DNA of 64,000 bases. It comes from Colias croceus (taxonomy: Eukaryota > Arthropoda > Insecta > Lepidoptera > Pieridae). The stretch lies in NCBI RefSeq assembly GCF_905220415.1, contig NC_059540.1, forward strand, positions 1,309,501-1,373,500, written 5' to 3'. The position numbers and the translations under genes are program-made. The notes under the pieces are model-generated. The model made no database searches and was not told where the DNA came from. It saw only the letters and a list, made by a program, of their open reading frames with translations. Shown here piece by piece: positions 12,851 to 24,750 of the stretch; position 1 is the stretch's first letter; each line of letters begins with the position of its first letter.

Positions 12851-14627
12851 TTATTTCTCCTTAAAAATAACGTAGAAATGTGAGGTGATCATGGTCACAT
12901 TAACAGCTTTCACGTTAATAGAGACAATCACTCGTCCTTTAATATAGGGGAATACATTGGGAAAATGTTCCGAGTTCACCGTCATATTTGTTAATCGCAC
13001 TTCTCCCTGTAAAATAAGAGATTACGTAATAAGAATCTTACTCTGAAGGGACTAAATAATTAATAGGTACCTGCAGTAAAAAAAAAAACAAAAAACACGC
13101 TTGAACGTGCTTGAACTTTAAAATTATTATGTAGTATTGTCACCGATCCTTGATTTATGTAAAAAGTTTAAATTAATTCTGTCCGTTTATAAAGTGGTGG
13201 TCAAGTTAAAAGCGAGTCTAAAGGAGTCGGTTTCATACAAACATAGGGTGAAGGCTGAGGCCGGTTGCAGAGCTTCACCAACCATCAGTGCGTACGTCAG
13301 TCGCGCTTGTTATATGTATGGAAATACGCGTGCGTATGGTCGGTCTAGCGGTTTTATGAATTTCCATACATAATATGACAAGCGCGACTGACGAACGCAC
13401 TGATGGTCGGTGAAGCTCTGCAACCGGCCTGAAGCTCCACCTTGTACATGTACATATATTTTTCATATTTATACAAGTTATTTTTTGGTCGAGCAATATA
13501 ATGAAAATGTTATAAACCTTACCGGTTGCATTGGGCACACGTATCCATACGTTTTCTTTATATTAAAATACGGTGACTCTATAAAATCGCAAAATTTGAA
13601 ACGAAGACCAACAAACGACGGCTTGTACTCGTTTTTTATGAATTCTTCGTAAATCATATCAATCTGCAATTCAAAAGAAATTATTTTTTCTTCTTTTATT
13701 TTAGTAAATATGGTTGTAATGCTAATAAGTACATATTACTTAGTTGATGTCAATTTACAATTCATTTTTGTTCATTGTCATCGAGGGAAAGAGTGCTTTA
13801 ACTTGGCTTTAACCAACTTAACATTTGAACACAAGAAAAATCACTTTAAAGCCTAAAATTTTTTAACAGACATCAAACTTAATGACCCTCTTCACCGACT
13901 TCTTCATTCTGTTACAATTGATTAGTATGGCTCTCGAAAACAGTATAAATATATCATTTGTTTTTCAAGTTTTACCCAGGCAAAGCCACGGAATGATAGC
14001 TGATTTATATAAATAGATATGGTCATTGTTAACCCACCGTAACATTATTATCCCATAAATGCATTGTAATAGCACCAATATTCAACACAGGTTTGCGTCT
14101 CCTAGAGTATTGCATCACTTGCAATGTCGGGTTCCTTAAGTATTTTTCATCATATTTAATTATTTCCGCTTTTTGTATAATCATTTCATATCCCTGTAAT
14201 TAAAATTACCTATGTAAAAGAAACCATATTTTTTATTTCAAACTCCTCGTTGTAACTTCACACATTCGGCCTAAATATTATAGAGATTTGTAGTTAGAAC
14301 TTAAATAAAATATATTTCCCTATCAGTTCTCATTATTTTATTATGTACCTATATAATAAAAATGAATTTCCAAATGTGTTTGTAAGCGCAAAACTCGAGA
14401 ACGGCTTAACCGATTTCGTTATTTTTTTATACTTAGATAGCTAGTATTCCGTGAAGTACGGAGATGGTTCTTGAGAGAAAACGTGAACGGGCGAAGCCAG
14501 GGCGGACCGCTAGTATCTTATACATTAATATATGTATATATTACAGATTACTTACATTAATAACGTCATAAATTGCTATTAGTGAAACACAAGCTAATAA
14601 AAAGAAATAAAATGTATTTAATTCCAT
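12851..14627 (-). CDS. Secreted DUF1091-type protein, copy 1
   Basis: Four coding exons, all phase 0: 14627-14556, 14193-14038, 13663-13523, 13006-12851, giving 174 residues with stop TAA at 12853-12851. The start gives a hydrophobic N-terminus (MELNTFYFFLLACVSLIAIY) that looks like a signal peptide and ends at the first exon. Later landmarks are RRRKPVLN, FKFCDF, CPMQP, NMTVNSEHFPNVFP and KGRV, matching the DUF1091 pattern of insect secreted proteins with a small conserved set of cysteines. The function of the family is largely unknown; some Drosophila relatives are chemosensory or lipid-binding-like, which is not shown here. The gene is divergent from copy 2, with about 820 bp between their starts. 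Confidence 0.8.
13259..13429. repeat. Foldback element, copy 1
   Basis: Arms 13259-13325 and 13359-13429 are near-perfect inverted copies (GGCCGGTTGCAGAGCTTCAC and onward). It lies in an intron of the DUF1091-type gene. A second copy of the same family is at 57895-58040. Confidence 0.75.
14345..14515 (+). repeat. Interspersed repeat, GCGCAAAACTCGAGAACGG type
   Basis: Contains GTAAGCGCAAAACTCGAGAA and ends GGACCGCTAGTA. Related inverted pieces occur at 24.64-24.74 and 37.9-37.98 kb. It is noncoding and lies in intron 1 of DUF1091 copy 1. Confidence 0.55.
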
Positions 14628-15449
14628 CTCGATCCCTTCGGCCGCAATTTGCCAACTCAATAATTTCGAAACGCCAAAATATAAATAATAATAGTAAATA
14701 GACAAGTATTGTCTGCTAGTTACTACTAGTTTAGGGTTCCGTAGACTAACTGATTATAAACATAACCAGATTTTCAAATAATGAAAAGTAAATGCTCTAG
14801 AAAAAATTTAATTTTTGTTTCGCTTTTAGTTTGTAATTTGGTGATTTAAAAAAAATATTTATTAAACTCATTTATCGTCTGTCAAGAACCTTTTCTCAGG
14901 AACGCGTGAAGGTATTATGCTGAAATTTATATTGAATACTCAAGTTTACGGTCCCTTACAGCTGTGAAAAAAATCAAAGTTATAAGTCAACGTCCTAAAA
15001 GATACAGCCGTTTATGCTGCAAATTTTCGCAAATTACACCTTTCGCAAGGGAATAAAAACCTACCTCCTCATGAACACAGAACCATGAATTTGGTAAAAA
15101 GGAAAAAAAATAAATTTGTTCGGAGTCCTCGGTGCGCAAGTCCGACTCGCACTTGGCCGGTTTTATTAATTAGAATTTAAATTATTCCATGGTGTACGAA
15201 ATTCATATAGTATCAGATTAAAATCAAATAAGTAGTTTTTTTTGTAAAAAAATAAAATCAAATAGATCAAATAGATTTTTTGTAAAAAAATAAAATTAGA
15301 GCAAATTACATAACTAATTTCCACTGAAATTGAGTACGCCTATGTTGTTATCCTCATTATGTATTATTATATACTTATTTCGTGAATGAATGTTGATACA
15401 TGCTCTTTAAAATAAATTAAAACGATTTAGAATTACATAGCCGACCGAC
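14628..15449. other. Divergent intergenic region between DUF1091 copies 1 and 2
   Basis: About 820 bp of AT-rich DNA between two head-to-head starts, so it should hold both promoters. No clear core promoter could be picked by eye. Part of 14880-15165 reads like a degraded retroelement tail, ending in CTCGCACTTGGCCGG. Confidence 0.5.
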
Positions 15450-18400
15450 ATGTATAAAGTTATAATTTTAAACCTTGGTGTGCTTGCATTTTTATTTGTA
15501 AAAATCAATGTAAGTCAATTTATTTGAGTTTAAATCCATACTAATATTATAAAGCTGAAGAGTTTGTTTGTTTGAACGCACTAATCTCGGGAACTACTCC
15601 GATCCGACGATCCTACGTCCGATTTGAAAAAAAAATTCGGTGTAAGATAGCCCATTCAGCGAGGAAGGCTATAGGCTAAATAATAGATTTATTCTCGCTA
15701 AGACCAACAGGAGCGGAGCACTGCGGGTCAAAACGCGGAGCACAGCAGACAGCTAGTCTAAAATGAGGATTATCCGACAAAATGAGGATTGTCGGATAAT
15801 CCTCATTTTGAGGCGATGAGGAGGCGAAAAAGGTCTCCTATGTGGGCTTGCCTTGTTACAAATTAGGTTTTAAACATGATGTAGTTTTATTTCTATTAAG
15901 TTCAATTTCTTTTCAAAACAATTCCTATATATTGTATTTACTAATATAAATACAATATATAGGAATAATAATATCCTATATATTGTATTTACTAATACAA
16001 TATATAGGAATTGTCTTATGTATTGTCTCTGACTTCTGAGGGTGTAACCATCACAGAGGCCAAGAGAGCTGGATTTGGTTGTAATTGTGATTTGTGAGCC
16101 ATTGAGAGAACTATACCCAGTGAGATTTCTATGTTGTTGTAGTAAATACTATATAAATAGTAATGACATGAAAAATTAATTCTTAGATCTCGACATCTAT
16201 ACCTACCCCTAATAGAGTGTGCAAGAGAAGAGATTATGTAATATGTATAAGAGAGTATGGTCAAAATTATTCTCTAATAATGTAAAAATACTAATCGTAT
16301 CTAATTAATCCAACCTATTTGTACTATTAGAATGAGATATTTCACCGAGGTAAATTCAAATTCAAATTATATTTATTTGCAAGAATGTAGTTACAAATTA
16401 TAGATGTTTTCATTAGGTACAATATTATGTGGCTAATACATTCTACCCATTGATTGGGTGTGCAAATATTAAAAAAGAAAGTTGATTAGTTTAATTACTT
16501 AAATGTACACACAATTCAATTTTCACAATTACGCGAACGCACTACGATTTACACGATTATATCACTACACACTTCACTTATCACACACAATTCAGTTTAC
16601 ACTACTTCAAAGTCATAAATTCTTCAATGTCATAAAATTGTTTTACCATTAACCAGTTCGTCAGTTTATTTTTGAAAAGATTTACTGGTAGTTCCTTGAA
16701 ATTGTCCGGTATTTTATTATATATTATAATAGCCATAAATATTACACTGTTTTTAGCTTTGTTGATTCTACACGTTGGGAAATGTAAGTAATTTGTTTCA
16801 TGAAAGAAAAGCACATCACACTTTTGCATTACGTATGTATATATTTAACTAGCTGCTCCGCGCGGTTTCACCCCCGTGGCTACACTCTTGTCGGTCGTAG
16901 CGTGATATAACCTTTCTCGGTAAATAGGCTATCTAACACCGAAAAAATTTTTCAAATCGGACCAGTAGTTCCCGAGATTAGCGCGTTCAAACATACAAAC
17001 AAACTCTTCAGCTTTATAATATTAATATAGATAAGATACTGCTCATTTTCTAGACATTCGACCTTTATATGGAAAGGGTTGAAATTACGTATTATGACCA
17101 GGAATACGTTAAGAATGCGTCGACGACAGTGAGAAGGTACTCCAGGAAAAGTAACCCAGTTCTAAATATATATGGTTACATTGAAAAGGCGTGGGATAAG
17201 AATGTATCGGTAAGTTATACTACTAGTATAGTATTTATATTATTTATTTATCTACTTAAATATAAGTATTTATTTAAAATTATTTAAGTATGTTTATCAG
17301 CCATTTGGTTTCCATAACACAAGCGAAAGCTTAATAGGGGATCAGATCGTGCCGTGTGTGAAAATTGTCCCGAAATATTTATTTATTTATTTATTTAAAA
17401 ACATCATTTGCCGTTACAGGATGACCAATACGACAGCGATACAAAATTTTATTATATAAAACAAACTTAACTTGCTTAAATACTAGGTAAATACATATTA
17501 TTCAACATATTATAGTTATAAAAATTGATACAGAAATAAATATGTTCAATAATTTTCTAACAATATTATCTTGGTTACACTTAAGATTAAGGACGTCAAT
17601 TATTAATAATCAGGTTCTATTGCCTAGTTCAGTGAGCTGTTGTTGCTATGGTCTAGACTTATCTTTAATCATAATTATGTTACTTAAAAAATAGAAAGGT
17701 AGTAATAAAAAGACGTGTGGCACTCGGGGACTGCCGCGGTAAAGCTATTGCATGCTATGCCTTCAAGCCACACCTCCGAGCCCGTCGGAGTGGGGAGCGT
17801 GAGGTTTTTTCGTTACGGAATTTCTGGATTCGGTCCCCGCGCTCAAGGCCCGCGATAGAAGCTATGCAATAGCTTAAAAAGTAATGATTATATTAAACTC
17901 ATTAATGTATTATTATTTAGTAATATAACGTAATAATATTATGTAGTTAAGTACCTACATAATAAAATCACTTTATTTTTAGATTGCAATGGTAATCGAG
18001 GAATACCTTCACAATGAATATAGACCATCATTTGTCAGGTTTCAGTTTAAGCTTTGTGATTTATTCGACTCTCCATTATTAGATTTAAAGAAAAACTATG
18101 GCTTGGAATGTCCATTACGACCCGTAAGTAATCAATTCTTAAATTATATATCTATCTATCTAAATTAGATATCAATTAAATTTACTATTTCTATTACAAT
18201 TATAATGATTGTAACCCATTTATTTCCACTGCAGAGACAAAGTATGCTAATTTGAATCCATGAACCTTATACAGGGTGGTCTATGGGCCCTGGAACAAAA
18301 TTTGCTATCTCCAGTATTTCAAGCAGATACATTTCCTCGAGTACCTATTAAAAAATTTCCACTCTGTATAGGAAGATAAGCAAGTGTGGATTGGCGGATT

Positions 18401-18843
18401 TCATACAATTCAACTTTCTGGTTCTTGCACATGCTGATTTGATCTCAATATTTCCCGTCCCCCTTTGGTGAATTGGCTCTCGCCTTGTCTCTGTAAAGAA
18501 TAAACTATAGCCTTAGAAAAATAATACAAAGGTACTTAGGATAACACCACTTTAATGTTCGTCACTATCATAATATTATACCTACAACGACAAGGAAAAT
18601 GATATATCTATAATATTTTACGAAGAGCAGTAACAGTAACGAGGTTGAAATAAGTTTAAATTCCGTTTTTTTTTTCCGTTTCAGAAATTCTACAGCCTTA
18701 CAAACATAAGCATAAGCACGAATACTTTGCCAAATATCTTCCCGATGGAACAGGGCAGAGTTTACGTCTTATTTTTTATCACGGAAACCAAGCATCCTAT
18801 TGTAAAAAGCTACTTATATACTAAATTTGTAAATAAATTGTAA
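15450..18843 (+). CDS. Secreted DUF1091-type protein, copy 2
   Basis: Exons 15450-15509, 17054-17209, 17983-18123 and 18685-18843, all phase 0, giving 171 residues. Exon 1 encodes a 20-residue hydrophobic leader (MYKVIILNLGVLAFLFVKIN). Exon 2 carries MERVEITYYDQ and RRYSRKSNPVLNIYG. Exon 3 carries EEYLHNEYRPSF and FKLCDLFDSP with a CPLRP end. Exon 4 carries LPNIFPMEQGRVYV. Exon sizes equal those of copy 3 (60, 156) and nearly match copy 1, so the three are paralogues. Introns 1 and 2 are swollen by repeats. Role unknown; a secreted lipid- or ligand-binding role is only a guess from the family. Confidence 0.82.
15537..15757 (+). repeat. SINE-like repeat (AAGCTGAAGAGTTTG type)
   Basis: Second copy of the family described at 11273. 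It lies in intron 1 of DUF1091 copy 2 and is followed at once by a hairpin at 15760-15809 with exact 21-bp arms and an 8-bp spacer. Confidence 0.65.
15760..16012. repeat. Cluster of three hairpins
   Basis: Hairpin one: arms 15760-15780 and 15789-15809 (AAAATGAGGATTATCCGACA type). Hairpins two and three: 15921-15966 and 15974-16012, both built from TCCTATATATTGTATTTAC and its complement. The two last hairpins look like a tandem duplicate with a small internal loss. Confidence 0.75.
16602..16829 (-). mobile_element. LINE reverse transcriptase C-terminal remnant
   Basis: The minus strand encodes a tail typical of the end of CR1/Jockey-type ORF2 proteins: landmarks are FPTCRINKAKNSVIFMAIII and YNKIPDNFK, then LFKNKLTNWLM. 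No RT core precedes it, so it is a 5'-truncated dead copy in intron 1 of DUF1091 copy 2. Confidence 0.65.
16851..17033 (-). repeat. SINE-like repeat, inverted copy
   Basis: Reverse-oriented member of the family described at 11273, ending 20 bp before the exon 2 acceptor (17053) of DUF1091 copy 2. Confidence 0.65.
17712..17876 (+). repeat. 160-bp dispersed repeat, copy b
   Basis: Full-length plus-oriented member of the family described at 10677, in intron 2 of DUF1091 copy 2. Confidence 0.8.
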
Positions 18844-20204
18844 TAAACGTCTTCATTGCTTTTCTATCGTCTTTTATTTTTACCTGTATATCTTTTATAA
18901 ATCTTAGCAAGTTGTAAATAATAATTTATAGTCTCATAGAATAGAATCAGTCTCTCTTAAAAATCATTCCGGGCCCAGGAGCTCAAAGGTGGTTAATCTT
19001 GTAGAGGTAGGTAATAATTGCTAATGTGTTGTCAGCTTTTATAAAAGGCAGCACCAAAGATATTTTTAATAACTGTTGTAGCTGTAACTGTAGTTGTAAC
19101 ATTTTGTCCTGAATCGCGCGAAAAAAACTTGAGCGATGTCAAGGGACATCCGGATGGAACGAAGTGATAAGTAAGAGATAGACAGACAGAGAACCACGCG
19201 CACGCCGCACGGCTTTAAAACTCTAACAAAAAGTGTCGTGACAACTTTTCGTAAGGATTTTTTCCGTCTAGCCCCCTTTCACAACGCGCGATAAGGAACT
19301 TCGTTCCAATAATATTTTCAATTCTCAGCAAATACATCAATCGGGACCTTACGCGTCGAGTCGACTGGTCGAGGTACTACGAGTAGGATGGAAGATGAAA
19401 AACCTATAAAATATGTTCCATAGTTTAGCTAAGACTTTAGGCATAAAACATTTTTTCAAAAACGTCTATCCGGGTGAAGGCGAAGCACTAGTAAATGTAT
19501 ATAGTTAAGTAAGTACATAATACATTTATGTTTAAAATTTATAATATTATGAATATAACAAAAAAATCTTTTTGAGCACGTCTGTAGTCTGCACCCTCTT
19601 TTCGCTTACCTTATGTTTATCTTTTGAAATATCTCAATAGAGACAAGCCCGTCCCGTCCATTAAGTAATATATATACATACCATAACGTCTTCGGTTGTA
19701 TTACATAGTAAATAATTTATATTGTACCTAATCTATTTATTGTGACCAATATTTTCTTTCATATACCTAAATATAAAAATTGACAATAAATATGTATCTC
19801 TGCACATACAGCGATGTCTGTAACAAAACATTTAAATACCTATGTTCTATTCCTACCTATACTCTGTTTCTAGATTCCATTTTGTCAAGTTACTATTATG
19901 AGAACATTCACTCCAGGTGAAATTACAAAATCACATTCAGTGTATACTATATAAGTACAACAACTAAGTATACATATAGTGATTCAAATGAGATAATAAT
20001 ATATTCGCAAAACTGATTTCCGTTAAAATTTTGTAAAATTTTCATTTTTCCGTTAAAGTTAACATTTATATCATTTTTTTAGATTAGAGATAATAACTTA
20101 TTTAAAGATAATCACTATTCTTTGTCAATTTAAATTTCGTGTTTAATACCACAGGTTAATACAGTATCGTGTTTATATAATAAAATACGAATTTTTAATT
20201 TTGC
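18844..20204. other. Intergenic DNA between DUF1091 copies 2 and the relic
   Basis: AT-rich with no open gene. The stretch 19.98-20.07 kb (CAAATGAGATAATAATATAT, CTGATTTCCGTTAAAATTTT) is repeated in diverged form at 20.79-20.89 kb upstream of copy 3, so a promoter-bearing block was duplicated. Confidence 0.55.
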
Positions 20205-20280
20205 AACGTTTTTTAAGCCATGATTGGTTATGGACCTTTGCGTGGTTTAATTTTTATTAGGAGTAATTATTTATGTAAGT
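20205..20280 (+). pseudogene. Decayed first exon of a fourth DUF1091 gene
   Basis: Aligns with exon 1 of copy 3 (20941-21000): AAGCCATGATTGG, CCTTTGCGTGGTT, then TAATTATTTATGTAAGTTA match AAGCTATGATTGT, CCTTTGCATCGTT and TAATTCATGTAAGTTA. The initiator ATG reads ACG and the frame is broken by insertions, while the splice donor GTAAGT is kept. No exons 2-4 follow before copy 3. Confidence 0.6.
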
Positions 20281-20451
20281 TAATTTACTAGCTTTAAAAG
20301 CTAGGAATTAAGTATGTAGTTTTATTCTGATGAAAGCTACGACAGAGTTAGAGTACAATTTACTACTAATATAACTAGATTTTTTATCTGTGTGAATAGT
20401 GGTGAATACGACCGATATGACATTGCACCATTGCTATACTTCTCTCTCAAA

Positions 20452-20720
20452 AGGGCGTATTCAGAAAGAAAGCTTGAAACTTGTAAGCGCTTATCGGCGC
20501 TTGTCAATGCTGGTTCGTTGTACACAAAGGAAGCAGGTTGAAGCAGACCAAAACAAATTTTATATGGCAGCCACCAGCATTGTTGAAGCTTGTCGGAACT
20601 TGTCGGCGCCGATCAGCGCTTATAGGCGCATGTTCATATATTTTCCTGCGCAGGTTACCAGCGCTGACAAGCGCCGATAAGCGCTTATAAGTTTCAAGCT
20701 TTCTTTCTGAATACGCCCTA
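20452..20720. mobile_element. TIR element, 269 bp
   Basis: Terminal inverted repeats of about 58 bp begin AGGGCGTATTCAGAAAGAAA and end with the complement at 20720. The interior also carries smaller repeats of AAGCGCCGATAAGCGC type. It is a noncoding MITE between the relic exon and DUF1091 copy 3. Confidence 0.75.
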
Positions 20721-20940
20721 AGTTATTAGATGAATTTTATAATTTTTTTTTTTAAATTTATATTTTTAAATTCCACCCTGTGTATACTGATGCAAATGAG
20801 ATAATCTAAATTCTAATGCATTCACAAAACTAATTTCCGTTAAAATTTAGAACATTTAAATATTAACGGAAATTAGTTTACATTTTTAAATTTTGCATTT
20901 TATTCAATTTACTTAGATTTGTGTAATCTAGCCGACTAAC

Positions 20941-23360
20941 ATGTTTAAAGCTATGATTGTAAACCTTTGCATCGTTGTTTTTCTATTCGACGTAATTCAT
21001 GTAAGTTAGAAGTTGTATAAACAATATCTTTTGCACCAACTTTTTTATTTTCTATATTGCCTCAATCTGTATAGAACGAAGAATAAATAAAAGATAAATA
21101 AGTAAATTTATTAGCTCTATAAAAGCTAAGTCACTAAGAAATAATGTCGCTTTTTTACTGGTAAACGATGATTTGGTTCGGTCCAAAAGGTGTTGTGTGG
21201 AGCATTAAAAAAAAACACAAATGTTTTCTTTTTATAATGTTAGATCAGATGACGTGTAGGTACAATTTCCCCATATTAGTGAACTCGGTTCCTCATCCGC
21301 TCTTGAATAGATGTTAAGCGCCAGGTAGGCCCATACAGAGAGCAGCCTCGTGAAGCAAATGTTGCGTCGAAGCAGCTCGGTTCAGTGTGGAAGGGGCTCG
21401 CCCCAAGAAAAGCGTGTGCTGTCATTTTTGCAATTGCATGGCGAGGTTGACCTCCACCCGCCGATTCAAGACAGAATGAGGAACCTACCTATATATCTTA
21501 TCCTATACAAAGAAATCACAGTAGGTTGGTACCTCCTTACTACTTTTCTCAAAAAATATAGACAACCCAGGTTTTTCCAGGCATTCCTGGTTTCGATTGA
21601 AAGGGTTGAAGTTCCATATAATGATAATGTGTACACTACGAATCTGACAGCGACCGTAAGGAGATATTCCCGGAAAGGGAAACCAACCCTCAATGTATAT
21701 GGTACAGCTTTGCGCACGTTGGACAATAACCTATCGGTAAGTCACAATCCAAGTCAAGAATGAATGAATGAACGAAGAACTTCCTTTGATAAAGTTCCTC
21801 TTGAGCTTGGACGTGAGGTCGAATCTAGAATCGAATCAGATTCCTTCTTTGATTGCTTTGGGTAAAGCTATCAAAGTAATAAGCAATAAATATTTTTTAT
21901 AACACCTACGCACCACAGAGCCAGTAATATAGCTACGCACTAATAGTAAATGAAATATATACTCTATACTTTGAGTATAGGCACCTATAATTGTTGTACC
22001 TTCATGTGACTATAATAATTTCAGGCGACCGTCATCATTGAAGAATTTCTTCACAATGAATATAGACCATCGTTTATCGAATTGAAGTTCAAGTTGTGTG
22101 ATTTATTCTCATCTCCATTCTTTACATTTGGAAATCAAATGAAATGTCCAATGCCACCCGTAAGTTACCAATAATTCTTATCTGTAAAATAAAATAAATA
22201 GATACTCTTATACAGGGTGTCCCACTTTTGCCTTTTGGTATAAGAACCTATGCAATACTAAAAATCCCTTCGCGCTTAGTATCACAATAGTGGGACATCC
22301 TGTATAACCGATTACGTGATTCTTTTTTTGTTTGATGCGATAGGCCCTGTAGTTTTTATTTTATGAGCATTTTTGTCTGATTTTAAAATCCGCGTATTCT
22401 TTTACCCGCTCATATGCTTTGTGCAACCACAGTTGCAAAAATGAAATACGCTAAATTGCTTCCGAAAAAAATAAAGGTAGCCTACTTTGCTAGTGCTCTG
22501 GAACGTGCGCCGCGCGTTCGACCCACCCCTATTAAAACTTAATTTATGACTTCCGCGAGAGGAGTACTTCAAATATATTGATTGTAATCGATTGCTATTG
22601 AAATAATACTATACAAATCTGTGTTATTTTTAACAATATATGATTACCACATACCTAAAAGTTATGAAATCGTCTAAAGTCTACTAACTTTTAAAGTCGT
22701 CTTTATTACATATTTATTACAACGGTCACTTAAATATAACTTTATGACAATAAAACACATATTAGAGAATGATTTGGTAAGTAAACACGAGTAGAAATCG
22801 ATAAAATACAACATTTACGGCACATTTTAACATTCCCTTGTAAGACACGTAAGATACAAACTAAGATATTCTCAAAATTCTGTTTGAAAGGTTGGTAGTA
22901 TTGGGTAGAAATAGATGAATCAATTAGTTGTCTTTGGTTTAAATACGTAAAAATTAGACTCTGAGAGTATGAAATAAGGTTTATAATCAATTGAAATAAG
23001 AAAGTCGCTTTGCAACCACAGTTGCACGAAACAAGATTTGCGATCGTGTTATTGCAACTGTGGATGCACGGAACAAAGCAAGGGGTCAATTTTTTTTTCT
23101 GAAGCATATGAGCGGTTACCGTTGTATCTTATTCTTATTATTTTTATGTTTCATACTAAATAAAATGTTTGACTTTTAATTTTACTTTATTTCAGAATAC
23201 TAATTTTCAAATCAGAAATTTGACAATCCTCCCCAATGCTTTACCAAACGTATTCCCGATGGAGCAAGGCAGAGCATATGGAAGAATATATGTTAGAGCA
23301 ACCAATCATACGATACTAACGATATACATATATGCAACATTTATAAATAAAATACAATAA
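20941..23360 (+). CDS. Secreted DUF1091-type protein, copy 3
   Basis: Exons 20941-21000, 21581-21736, 22025-22159 and 23196-23360, all phase 0, giving 171 residues. The leader is MFKAMIVNLCIVVFLFDVIH. Later landmarks are SIERVEVPYNDNVYTTN, VRRYSRKGKPTLNVYG, EEFLHNEYRPSF, FKLCDLFSSPF, MKCPMPP and LPNVFPMEQGRAYG. It is closest to copy 2; both start sites are preceded by a related TAGCCGAC motif. Exon 3 is two codons shorter than in copies 1 and 2. The family function is unknown. Confidence 0.82.
22405..23116. mobile_element. Probable TIR element in intron 3 of DUF1091 copy 3
   Basis: The outer ends CCGCTCATATGCTTTGTGCA and GAAGCATATGAGCGG are inverted, and both ends carry an inner GCAACCACAGTTGCA-like motif. 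The interior has no useful frame. Confidence 0.45.
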
Positions 23361-23498
23361 ATTGGATTGTTGTTTGTGTGCTTTTATCGATCTTGTTGTT
23401 TTTGGATTCTCTATGTGTCTGCATAATGAGTCGGACGAACGTTTTAGATTTTTATTCAAAATAAATAATTATGAAAAAAAACTGTGTTTTTACTTTAT

Positions 23499-23626
23499 AG
23501 CTATTGCATAGCTTCTATCGCGGGCCTTGAGCGCGGGGACCGAATCGAGAAATTCCGTAACGAAAAAACCTCACGCTCCCCACTCCGCAATAACTTTACC
23601 GCGGCAGTCCCCGAGTGCCACACGTC
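23499..23626 (-). repeat. 160-bp dispersed repeat, copy c (internal deletion)
   Basis: Minus-oriented member of the family described at 10677, lacking the middle GTCGGGCGGAGGTGTGGC part. Confidence 0.75.
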
Positions 23627-23941
23627 TTTTTTTTTATCTTTAAAAATGGCTTAGATATGAGGATCAAAATGATGCATCATTAGATTTTTGAAAAATCAAT
23701 ATTCCTAGCTAGGAATCAAATGATTATGAAGACTGTTTTCCCTTGTAATGACTCTAACGACCGATTCAATATAACTACAGGGTGTAGGTAATTCTAACTG
23801 AATTCAATCGGCTCAATTACCTGATGTAGTAAACAAATTTTCGTGAATTGATGAAAGCTGTTTTCATTCTTTTAAAAAAATTGCCACTGATTGTGACAAG
23901 GGATTTTCTCTAGGTGGCATTTCAAAATAAATTCCACCCTA

Positions 23942-23987
23942 AGTGCCCTTACGCACTAGCGGTTAACCGCTAGTGCGTAAGGGCACT
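23942..23987. repeat. Perfect 46-bp palindrome
   Basis: Two 23-bp arms meet with no spacer; the centre is AGCGGTTAACCGCT and the ends are AGTGCCC and GGGCACT. It is a possible foldback relic or cruciform site. Confidence 0.8.
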
Positions 23988-24111
23988 AAGTAGAAGATAT
24001 AAGAAACTTGTGCCCATAACTGTAGTGTACCTATACACTTTGTCACAGAATAATAACTAGTAGCTAGCTAACTTTGTGTCATATTTACATAATACCTACC
24101 TATTATAAAAC

Positions 24112-24750
24112 TATCGGTCCGCCCCGGCTTCGCCCATGGCACACCCGACACTCCATACAAAATTATCGTTTTGACAGTCACCTAAGGTCACACTGTAGAG
24201 ACTGCAAATGTGTGTGTTAACGCTTTATAGTTGGCACCAAGTTGGCACTAATGGTTGGCACATTTGTGACTAGCGTAAAAAAAAATTCGCGTTTTTCTGA
24301 TGAAATACATCCGTAAACAGCACAATATCTAACCATTTTCTACGAAAAACGATAATCACAAATCCAAAATAATAAAATTACTTTAAGTCAATTTGATTAA
24401 TGTTGTCCTAAGATGTTGTCAATCTTCGTTGCGTAGGTATCGTCCTTGCAGAAAAATGCGGACCATTTTTAGGCTAATCGTGCGGGGTGAGGTAAGTGTT
24501 TAATTTTCGCGGGAGGCGGAGAGTGTCCGTTCTGTAGCGTTTAGCTACTAATAAGTATTCTGTGCCCATGGTATAATATGTTTATATTTTCTCACCATAA
24601 GAACCACTCGTACTTCAAGGAATATTGTAAAAAAAGGATTAACCACAGAGCAAGTAAGGATTAACGAAATCGGTTCAGCCGTTCTCGAGTTTTGCGCTTA
24701 CCAACACATTTGGGCATTCCTTTTTATAGTAGGTATGTAAAAACCACCGA
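24112..24750. repeat. Interspersed repeat split by a 425-bp TIR element
   Basis: The outer repeat (CGGTCCGCCCCGGCTTCGCC, resuming at TATAATATG) is cut at 24139 and resumes at 24572. The insert, 24140-24564, starts CACACCCGACACTCC and ends TATTCTGTG. Both sides carry CCCATGG (24133-24139 and 24565-24571), the target duplication of 7 or 8 bp. A related element lies inverted at 40.13-40.52 kb. Confidence 0.7.
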
